This document shows positions 55,013-64,000 of a DNA stretch of 64,000 nucleotides, one piece after another (within the stretch, counting starts at the first letter, position 1; each line of letters starts with the position of its first letter). The stretch is from Ignelater luminosus. Taxonomy: Eukaryota; Arthropoda; Insecta; Coleoptera; Elateridae. The stretch covers positions 201,264-265,263 of the forward strand of contig VTPC01089963.1 in the NCBI GenBank assembly GCA_011009095.1, given 5' to 3'. The translations under genes were made by a program, and so were the position numbers. A model generated the notes under the pieces. The model was given only the letters and a program-made list of their open reading frames with translations. It was not told where the DNA came from and did not search any database.

Positions 55013-57425
55013 TTTCGCTCCAACTAAATATGAATGATCTTGGTGTACACAGATTCATTTCCGGGATCACATGTTCTTTGACATAAAAAACTGCTGGGTT
55101 GACTTGATAAATGCCTAATGTAATTTCTAACAGATGCAGTACATAGACTCCTCTTCAGCAATATATCAATACGGTTTTTGTATATAAAGATGAACATCAT
55201 CTAGGATTATGGTGATATTTCTGTCGGGAACGTTATACAATTTTGTAACAAAATTTGGGTTATGACTAGTCAACACTTCCTCACGTGGTAGGTAAAAGTA
55301 TCCTAGATGTTTTAGTACAAAATGCTTATTTAGAAGGCTACCCTAGTAATTGCTTCGATTATCTTGCCAGCGATTTCACTCCAAATAGCAGACTGAGAAA
55401 CTTCTGTGATGCACCCAGTTTCAGCTTAACCATAAATATGACAAGAGTGATTCTGTCAGATCTATTACTTGAAGAACCTAGGTGATTTTTCGATACATTG
55501 CATCAAAGTTGTTTATTAATCTCTAGGACCAGCTGATAATCGCCATTAGTGATCAATATGGAGAATCACAGTATAGATAATTCTTTTTCGCATTGGCAGT
55601 TACTGTTAATCTATTTATACAAATTTTAAAGTTTCGCGCTGACAACATTACGCATTTTTTTTCAAATGACGTATGGATGTTTTGGTTCTTTCGTAAACAG
55701 CCCTTTACGTTCGGTGGTACCATAATCTGTTTTTACATTTCTAAGCAGCCTACAACCATTTTTATCTGGACTCAAGAAACAATTTCTTTCTGAATAAGGG
55801 ACGGGTTTAATTCTCTCCACGAAAACTTTCTTGTCTGCTTAAAGATGGTGATGGTTTTCACACGATTGAAGGCAAAAGATGGTTCAGATATGTTTTCAAA
55901 GATAGGTAGATCACAAATTGAGTTATCTGGAGATTTAGGACGGGCTATTTTCATTTCCAGAAGCTTCATTTGACTTTGTACGTTTTACAGCATGTAATTC
56001 GCTTTCAGAAAATTTGTTGTCGCTGTATAAAGCTGGCTCAGTAGTTCTAGTAGTATTTTGTCTGTCAAATTGGGAGATTGTTGCAGAAGCAGGTTTTATC
56101 AGTTTTTCATGTTGGCGTAGAAAACAGTGTCGACATGCTTTACAAAATATATGTACTTGCCCTTGGTTGCTGAATTATACTCTAGAGTTTCGGTTTTCTA
56201 GCGTAACGCACTTTAATATTAGATGAGACCTTTCCTTTTTGTTAGGCATTTACGTAAAGTAATATAAAACATATTAACACATAAGGGGTATGCTCTAAAC
56301 GATTCATAATAGTATGATAATTGCTGAGTTGGAAAATATACGGTTTTTGGGGATAAAATTTTATTTGAAACTTCTTGAACATGTAAGCGAACGTTCAATA
56401 AAAACTGGGGTCTGATTTTTTTTTCATCTGGTAGTAGTGGCCAGATCGAAGTTACTAGGTAGGACATGTAGGCTCAAAATCAACCCTGAAAAAGAAAAAG
56501 CTCGGGAAGGGCACTCTATGTGTACTATTTGCAAGATAGAGAAACAACCTACACTTATAGTGTAGTGCCAGATAAAACGATAACCTTTGTGATTCTTTTT
56601 CGGTCAAAGAAAAAATGAAAATGTGTGCAAAGTCTTGTGAAGCTAAATAGATCAGTTTGTTATTCTATGGAATAAATTTGAATTTTACTGAATTAGTTTT
56701 ACAAGCTGATGGAGGTAGTAACTAGGCATTGTTAGTTTAACAAGCACCTCCCCACTATGAGAACTGTACCAGTATGTAAAGAAGGGAGGATTAATTAAAC
56801 CTGGATACGAGCCAAATCAAAGCTTCTAAACCATGTCTAACCGTGAAAAGATTGCTACAGCATGCCTACTTAAAATGCTATTGGACAATTTTGATCCATT
56901 TGAGAAAATCTACTAATCTCAGTTGTTCATTTCCTGGTTGCAACTAGAAAAACGTTCTAACGGCTGTAGCTTAAATTATTTTAAATAACGTAAAGTAGAG
57001 TAATAAGAAACAGGGATAATAAGAAACAGCGTTTACATTTTTGCTAAAAATCAAAAAGGAAGGGTGAAATACAGTGGAATGAATTAGTTCATGTTTTGTG
57101 TTTATGTTTAATTACAAAGATAAGTTGATGTGCACCTTTCTAAAAAATACTTAAAATCTTCTCAGTCTGCAATATAAGATGTCTTTAACTTTGTTTCTTA
57201 TTTACCCTTGCGTGTACGCAAAATCTTAATTTATTTAATTATGAATTTCAATTAATAGTTAATATGTTTCTTTTAAGGTTGTTTTGATCGGTTAAAGTTT
57301 ATTCTAACTTTCTTAACACTTCCCTAAAATATTCGCTGTCTCTTAATGTATCCCATTTTATCAGTAATCAGGACAGTAAGAGATAAAGTACGGTACAAGA
57401 AGAGAAGATTACATGTATCCATATA
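55013..57425. other. Intergenic or degraded-element DNA
   Basis: Frames at 55285-55485, 55593-55793, minus 55772-55969, 56014-56226 and minus 56219-56467 have no recognised motif. Base composition near 55.8-56.2 kb suggests an old element, possibly the rest of the SWIM-bearing one. Confidence 0.35.
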
Positions 57426-57429
57426 AACG

Positions 57430-58140
57430 ATATTTTACAGTTGGAAATGCTTCGACAACCAAGGTTGAATAAAATAAGATGCAACTCTCCATTAGAAAAT
57501 ATGCAAAATGCAACAGTATAAACAGGAGAAACAGGCTTTAGGTGGAAGAAGAGACCAAAATTATCAGAACAAGATAAAGAAACCCTTGCTCCATTCCTGC
57601 ATCAGTGCGGGGGGTTTGAATATGGTTTTACCAAAAAAAACCTTTAAATTTTGTAAAAGGGGTCGGCAAAGATTCAGGAATTCACACAAGATGGGAAGAA
57701 AAGGGTCCGGAAGATAATTAGTTTAAACTGTGTATGAAAAGACATCCAGGGTGAAATATTAAGACAACAAGTTGGTACGAAACACTAAAAAAGCTGCTTA
57801 AAGAAGAGGAAATTGGGCCTGGAGGTGGTCATTTAGTTTGGAATTGTGATGAGTCTTGATTCTGTCACGATCCAAAGGATGTTAAACTTATAGCACCAAA
57901 AGGTCTGAAGTGTGTGTCTAAAAATGTCGCCGTTTATAATTTCTGAGGATGCCCATGTTTGGTCTATTTGAATATCAGAAGATGATTACCCAGAAACAGC
58001 CTTCACTGCTCGAAATAGGAACTGGAGGGACAGAAGCATATTTTATCAGTGATTTGAAAAAGTTTTTTAAAGAACATTCCATTTCCGAAGTAGTGCATCT
58101 TCACATTTAAGCTGTAACACTGCCAAGTGGGTCTATGATA
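57430..58140 (+). pseudogene. Pogo/Tigger-like (DDE_1) transposase relic
   Basis: Across three frames the translation shows LGGRRDQNYQ (57540), GIHTRWEEKGPEDN and FKLCMKRHPG (a Tigger-like ..FL.RHP.LS.RK region). It then shows LVWNCDES, a stop, FCHDPKDVKLIAPKGLKCVS (57832-57920) and FISDLKKFFKEHS. Pogo-type DDE_1 transposases carry N.DETGF...P..V.AP.G.K at the first catalytic aspartate; the D remains but the frame is broken repeatedly. It is cut off at about 58140, where the RTE-like element begins. Confidence 0.65.
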
Positions 58141-58147
58141 ATAAAAT

Positions 58148-60106
58148 AACTTACTTACTTACTTACTTACTTAGTTCTGGTCCCTCATCTACCGGGCTTG
58201 CCAGGGTTGCCAGGCCAACCTGTCTTGAGCTAGCTGGGCAGCTTGACCCCCAAGTGTAATCACAATAGAGCTGATACTTATTATCAGCCGGGTGGTTCGT
58301 CTTTTTCCACAAAGTCTCCTTTCTTCCATCTTCTCCTCGAGTGCTTGTCTTGGATACCTGGAGTCTTTTACATCATTCTCTAGATATAATCATTGTCTTA
58401 GTTTTGTTTATGTATTAATAGATTGAGGTTGTATTGCAACTTGTGAGTTGAGTTCGCCATTATCGGCATATATCATCGAGTTTATTATTATCGAAATCAG
58501 TGGGCAGTTTTCCAGCTTGAATTTGTTGAAGCCTGAACGTTTCCTCAACGCCATGTCCAGCACTGCTATGAACAACAAGGGGCTCAGGATATCTCCTTGT
58601 CTTACTCCCGAATTGGCACTAAACTACTTTGAGGTACAATGATTGGACCTTACTTCGTTTCTGCAGGTTCGATAGCAGCTTTTAACTTTCCTGGTCAGTT
58701 CGTTTGAGACGAGGTAACTTCTCAAAGCTTTTCATATAGATCACCAGGGTATCCAGGAAACGCTTTTACGATATCAACAAAGCACAAGTAAAATTCTTTA
58801 TTATAGTCTCTAGTTTTTTCTGTGGCTTGTCGAATCACAAATATGGCGCCCTGAGTCCCTCGGTTAAACTGATAGCCGCAGTGAGCTTTCTCCATTTATG
58901 TTCTTAGCCTCTTTTCCAGCATACGTTCATAGACCTTTCCGGATACGCTGTGTAGTGAGATGCGTCAAAGGTCACTGCATTCACGGTTGTCTCCCTTCGT
59001 AAATAAAAGTACAATAACTGAAAGCTGCCAGTCTTCCGGGATTGTGGCTGCCTCCCAAGCGAGTGTAAACACTCTGTGAAGCATTTCTCCTCCAAATGGT
59101 CTCATATACCTTAGCATCTCCGAAGTCGTATCATCTTTTCCGGCAACTTTACCTAACTTAATCTTAGCCAGAGCTCCTTGTACCTCAACAACGTTCCGGG
59201 CTGCGTCTGGATGATTGCTAGTCAGCTGCCTATGATGTTCTGTTTCAACTTTCTTCTCATCATCACTGTCTTTCCATGTTGCAGTATTAATATTCAGGAG
59301 CTCCTGAAAATGTACTTTTCATCTTTCCATGACCTTATCTAGCTTTGTAAGTATGACTCTACTCTTTACGAATTTTAGAAGACAGTCTCTATTTGTCTCT
59401 TTACTCCAGTTCTTCATCACTTTGTAAAACAGCTTCTGATTTTCCTGAGCACTCCGTTCTAGAAAGTTGCCAAATTCCTCCCAAGCCAATTGCTTTGAGA
59501 CTCTTACTACCTACTTGACCTTCAGTCTTTGTAAGATTCTTGGGTTTTGTTTAGCAGATTAGTTTTTTACAATTCGTTTTTTTCTCACTTCTTTGTTTTC
59601 CGTTACTCTACCAACGTATCAGCTTTTTTTTTCTTCCACCTATAGGGACGCTTCTGCATACATCTGATGCCACTGTCAGGACGATAGTTTTTAAATCTTG
59701 CCATGCCTTTTCCAGATCTTCTTCTCCCTTCCAACCTGCCAACTTCGTAGCCTTTTCCACTAACTTCTTCTGGAAGAGCAATGTGATCACCGGCGTCTTT
59801 AGCTTATATGAGCATCTGCTCATTAGGATTTGCCTAAAGAGGGAGAAGATCTCTTCTTTCTTATTTTACTAGTGCCAGTGTTACTTTGAGCTTTAGTTCT
59901 AGTAAAAACGATAAAATTGTGATCGCTGCCTATTTCTGCTTCTCTTATTACTCGAGTGTCCCTGACAAAGCTAAATATACAGTGCACTGTAATATAGTCG
60001 ATGATTGATTTTTCTTCCCTAGCAGGTTCCACACGGGAAATCATTTTATTAGAATTGTTGCCCAATATGGCACCGTTTATGCAACAGCATGATACAAACT
60101 CTTAGT
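58148..60106 (-). mobile_element. RTE-like LINE, second copy, AAGT-repeat tail
   Basis: On the minus strand an endonuclease end (60065-59823) carries SIIDYITVHCIFSFVRDTRV and EIGSDHNFIVF, matching the same region of the 5.75-8.33 kb element. Downstream come LGKVAGKDDTTSEMLRYM near 59120, CGYQFNRGTQGAIFVIRQAT near 58840, FVDIVKAF near 58770 and SGVRQGDILSPL-like near 58590. The 3' tail is at least five AAGT units (ACTTACTT... on the + strand, 58150-58173). Stops and frameshifts are frequent and the 5' end is truncated. It abuts the pogo relic, into which it probably inserted. Confidence 0.8.
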
Positions 60107-63100
60107 AGAATATAATTTTGAGAATCTTGATAGTGCCCTCCCAAATGAAGAATTTCTAAAGTACATATAAATTTTATGGAAAACTGCTTTTAAAAGAGAA
60201 TACATAATATCTGGTTTTGTGTCCACCGGTATTTTCCCAGTTTTTCCCCCATTTCCCCCAAAGACTCTGACCCATTATTATCAATGTTACCTTTAGAACA
60301 GTATACACAAAACGCAACCTAACAGAGAATTTAACTAAGAGGATTGAAAGAAGTAAAAGGTTAAGGCTGATTGATAACATTGGTGGCGTTTTAATATCTA
60401 AAAAGGCCTTAAAGAAACCAAAAGGAAAACGACGAACAACTAAGTCAAACTTAAAGAAAAGAAACCAAGAAGAAACAATGACGCGAAAAAACCGAAGGTC
60501 TTAGTCTTAGTCTTTACTGGAAATTTATAAATGCTAAATTATCTTAATTCTGTTATCACACTGCTTTCAGATCATGGACATGTCTCTCATAATCCTCGTT
60601 TCCCCTACACTTTTAATTTCGTCTAAATAAGGTCACGCTGATGTACTGATCATACACAAATAAATAACCTTAACCTTGTAGGTATAGATTAAGGTAACTT
60701 GAAAACGCTAATAAATCTATTGATAAGAAGTAACATTCGATTTTTCTTAAAAAATATAAATTTTGAGTGTTTCAAAATATTTCGTAAATAATATTTTTAA
60801 TTTTTGTTACAAAACGAATAGACGCAAAGACAGAAAACAAACAGCATCGGGGTATCTGCAGCTACAACACGTGCAGAGTTGCAGCCGGCTGTTGCTACTA
60901 TTTTCTGCGAGCGTCGGAGATCAGACTAAAAGCGCATAAGAATATCAATGTATTGAGTGGAAGCTGAGGAGCTGTATATTCATCTTGTATTTACATATCT
61001 TTAAGAAATGCAGTCTCATAACTCTAGATTGCTTCCAGACGAATTATTACTTTGAGTTTACAAACAAACAACCTATACAGGCGTTTAATAGAATACCAAA
61101 TTGAAAAATTGTGGTTCTTTCAAAGAAAACTGCAAGAAGATTAGTAGTGAATTTTATATACGAGTATTCAAATAATTTTCGAAGTATTCACTGAACCTTT
61201 TAAGTAAACTCAGAAAGGTCAAGTTGAAAATTGAAGCTTGTTTAGCAGTTTGTTCAGAATTATCTTGGTTCATTTTGGTAGTAAATGTTAGTATTAGTCA
61301 ATAAGTTCAAAGCAGTGTTTACAAGTGCATACTAGAAAAAGTCACAGAAAGTGTTCAAGTTTCAAAATTTTACATTTCCCGTTTCAAAATAAGGCAGTTT
61401 AGTTAAAGTTTTGTGTGTTTATCCTTGGTATTATTTGCTTTAACTGGAAATGGTCCGATATTAAATTTCCGATACTTCGATATTTCTCTACAATCACCAG
61501 ATACTATAACCGAATCTTTTAATGTTTTTAAAATTGTACCAGACAAAGTAAAGAAATTAAGTTGAATTTTTAAGTTTCTATGTATTAGTAAGTGATAAAA
61601 AAAGATGTGAAGAGAAAACATGAAAAGTTTAAAAAGAATTCAGAATTTGAAATTTTCCGTTTAGTTTATTTATTTGAGTAAAATCTAAATTTATAATAAA
61701 ACTACTTAATTTAATTTAAAAGAAGGAGTTGCAGTTGCAGCCCTTCACCACCGCCCTTTAATTTTTAGGAGTAACATCTCGCGTCCCCCTAACAATTTAA
61801 AATGAATTAAACACCGAAGATACCCGTAACTAATCATGTTATGCCAACACGCACAGATAAACAGAGCGAGGCTCTTATTAAAATATTTTTAATATAAATA
61901 AGGGGTGCACGCCTCATTAGAATTATTAAATTTGCATAAATTACATAGTCGGCTGTGCCCTAAGCCTTCCAGATGAGCTAATATTAAATTCAACCGATTT
62001 TCAATGAGCTTTATGAATTTTCTATTATTTTATGTTAAGAATTCCTAGGTTACCTTAAATATCGTTTGAAGAAAGGAAAATTTGTAATTTGTTATACATT
62101 GACGTAGTAAACGTGCACTTGCACAAAGCAATAATTCATATTAAAACGTCGAGCCCTTTGCCTTTTTTCTCCGGGTCGTAAATTTTAAAGTTTACCCCTT
62201 TTAGAGTGTTAGACGGTGTCGCGATACAATTGCAATCAATTCCGATCCAATAAATATTGATTTACGAACTAATCGTCGTGAAAAGTATTTTATTTTGTCG
62301 TAACGTGTCGTCATAAATTCTAACTTGGCAGTGTTAAAGTTCAAAATCGAATTTTCTGTTCTTCCAACTCCCTTTCACCCTGGGTTTTCTGTTTAATTGA
62401 CTTTAATTTTTTTTAAGGTTTTGTAATTTATCGGTAACTAAGCTATTTTTATGAATTCTTATAAATCATTACAATAAATAATAACTGAAAAAGAAAAAAA
62501 TTAATAAAATGCACAGTTAACTGTTCAATCAATGTAGTGTCACGATGAGGAAATTTATTTTGTTATAAAAAGGTCTTTTCTGGTTAATTAATTCAGTAAT
62601 CTGCAAATTTTTGTATAGATAGCCTAAATATTTCAATAACCTGTCTGTTAGGAAGGGGCGAAAGAGTTGAAGTTAGAATTTTAATTTGCTATATCCATTA
62701 AAAGTTACCTTTCGGCGTCTAGAGTTACAGTGACTTTTCTCAAATTTTTAAAATAATATCTTTAGCTCCCTACCATCTCTTTAATTATACCAAATTGTAT
62801 CTGTATAATATAATCATAATTACATGAATAACTATAACACAATTAAAACATTTAAATAACCTTGCGTTGTGATGGTAGAGTTACATTGCATTCATTTCAG
62901 TAGATTAAATCAAAATGGTTTAATTTAGGTATCGCAAAATGTCTCACTTCGGCTGTTTGCTGATGGCTTGTCTGACTAATAATTCTTCTTAAAGTTACTT
63001 CTCGTATCCACTGACGACCAATCTGTTAACATATACAGAAGGAGATTCTAGCGGTGAATAAAATATGCATTTCATTGAATTACTGCATCTGTAATACCTT

Positions 63101-63285
63101 TCAAATCTTCTCCTAAGTACTGTGACAGTTGTATAGCTTTAGAATTTGTAGCTGGTTTTGTGATTTATAGATTTGTCTCTTCCCAAATCTTGAAAACGGA
63201 CCACTGTCAGCTGGATGTAAAATCATAAAGTCCAGATCTGTACTTTTTAATCTTTCCCCTTCTTTTTTATATATCCACTAACTTT
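60107..63285. other. Long AT-rich intergenic stretch
   Basis: About 3.2 kb without supported genes. A GC-richer island at 60840-60960 (CAACACGTGCAGAGTTGCAG) could be a promoter or untranslated exon. At about 61925 an octamer ATTTGCAT lies in a TAAT-rich segment (61.8-62.0 kb), which could be regulatory. Neither is more than a hint. Minus frames at 60174-60380 and 61403-61621 are unsupported. Confidence 0.4.
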
Positions 63286-63287
63286 TA

Positions 63288-64000
63288 TTATTTTTTTTAC
63301 ATACATAGATACGAATATATATATAAATCTTTATTAACCAAGCAACTGTCTGGACAGTCCAGATTGCCAAAAGAACACAGTAACTATATACAACAAATAA
63401 ACTTATATATAACTTAAATTGTAACAATAATAAATAATATAACGGAAATTAAAAAGATGTCGAAGACAACGAAAAAACAACAATATATAAATTAATAATT
63501 AACAAACATTTCTGTGTCCAAATAAATAATTTCTAAGGATATATACTGAAGATTTTAATATTTTTAAAATATTTTCTTCATCTAAACGTTTAGGAATATT
63601 AAAATACTTTCGGAAATTTATATATGAATTAGTAAGTGTTCCACGAGCTCCAAACAATAAACCAAATATTGTTATATCTTTAACATTAAATTTATCTTTA
63701 TAGTATGGAATTGTAGGTTTATAAATAGATTCTTTTTCATCGTGAACTAATTTAGGTTGATTTAAACCACTTTCAAATCTAACAGGTGGATCTACAATAA
63801 ACGCAACATTCTTAATTCATCTATAGCAATTATATCTATCCATCTAATGCTGCCTTTCTCTGATAAACCAACAATTTCTTCATGCACTTCAAAACCTTCT
63901 TCTTTTAATGCCCTAGCTATAATTGATCTTATTTCATTATGTCTTCTACTTCTAGCAGTTGCACCGAAATCACAGTATCCTAACACATGTCCAAGAGATT
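63288..64000 (-). mobile_element. 3' end of a LINE-like element, runs off the window
   Basis: On the minus strand, 63986 to 63792 reads LGYCDFGATARSRRHNEIRS, then ALKEEGFEVHEEIVGLSEKG and IRWIDIIAID. After a one-frame slip near 63810 it continues as AFIVDPPVRFE, IYKPTIPYYKDKFN, DITIFGLLFGARGTLTNS and ILKSSVYILRNYLFGHRN, ending at a stop at 63499-63501. I recall this RHN.IRS...VHEE..G....GS.RRIDIIA...IIDPT.RFE module as the C-terminus of abundant insect retroelement ORFs. It may be a restriction-like (PD-D/ExK) endonuclease domain, as in R2/R4-type LINEs. An A/T-rich 3' UTR with a palindrome (63349-63364) ends in an A tract (T run on +, about 63289-63299). Confidence 0.6.
63349..63364. repeat. 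Hairpin in the 3' UTR of the rightmost LINE
   Basis: TCTGGAC-A-GTCCAGA is a perfect 7-bp palindrome about 60 bp from the element's 3' end. Confidence 0.5.

Noticed and set aside
58148-58174. Simple ACTT microsatellite
   Set aside because: It is the 3' tail of the minus-strand RTE-like LINE, the same tail unit as the copy ending at 8334.
1-64000. Search for CRISPR array, tRNA, rRNA, operons or prokaryotic signals
   Set aside because: No regularly spaced short direct repeats, cloverleaf-type segments or operon-like gene packing were seen; the window is clearly eukaryotic.

Overview
The window is nuclear DNA from an insect. Evidence: a six-exon odorant-binding protein gene with 50-120 nt GT-AG introns, a second spliced gene with similarly short introns, AT-rich intergenic DNA, and a dense, decayed mix of LINE, hAT, Tc1/mariner, pogo, Transib and Ty3/gypsy relics. 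The transposon mix and compact introns would fit a beetle, but nothing seen fixes the order. Only two host genes could be reconstructed with confidence. Nothing looks bacterial or viral-operon-like, and no tRNA, rRNA or CRISPR array was recognised.

Layout. 1-8.4 kb: a Transib/RAG1-like transposase fragment (1.03-1.7 kb), a 524-bp non-autonomous hAT element with a minisatellite interior (2747-3270), a hAT transposase relic (3.75-4.5 kb) followed by a tandem duplication, and a decayed RTE-like LINE (5.75-8.33 kb, + strand). 9.4-10.4 kb: an intact classic six-cysteine odorant-binding protein gene with TATA box and poly(A) signal. 10.6-13.0 kb: a broken, internally deleted copy of a Jockey-like LINE. 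14.8-16.8 kb (minus): a six-exon gene for a 504-residue protein with a CRP/MLP-type LIM domain at each end and a 377-residue Cys/Pro-rich middle; this is the most unusual gene here. 19.2-21.1 kb (minus): a YqaJ-exonuclease-like relic and a possible associated repeat-bearing fragment. 22.2-26.3 kb: a complex repeat array in which ~0.5-kb monomers are arranged forward-forward-inverted-inverted, the whole ~1.91-kb unit being tandemly duplicated around a 400-N assembly gap. 26.5-28.6 kb (minus): a relic of a multicopy arthropod gene family ending in a CXC-type cysteine tail; its 5' part recurs at 34.8 kb. 32-35 kb: a Tigger-like MITE and two LINE fragments. 37.8-43.2 kb (minus): a nearly intact Jockey-like LINE with two open ORFs (593 and 943 codons), 3'-terminal hairpins and a GACTT-repeat tail. 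43.7-44.5 kb: Ty3/gypsy pol relic. 45-48.2 kb: two dead IS630/Tc1/mariner-type transposases; the second is interrupted by an LTR-like insertion and by a 191-bp hAT MITE with a perfect 8-bp target duplication. 48-54.6 kb: AT-rich intergenic DNA with two ancient local duplications. 54.7-60.1 kb: a SWIM zinc-finger relic, a pogo-like transposase relic and a second RTE-like LINE (minus). 60.1-64 kb: AT-rich intergenic DNA, then the 3' end of another LINE running off the right edge.

The two host genes have unrelated likely roles (chemosensory ligand carrier; cysteine-rich structural or scaffold LIM protein) and do not form a pathway. The rest is mostly a record of successive transposon insertions and decay.
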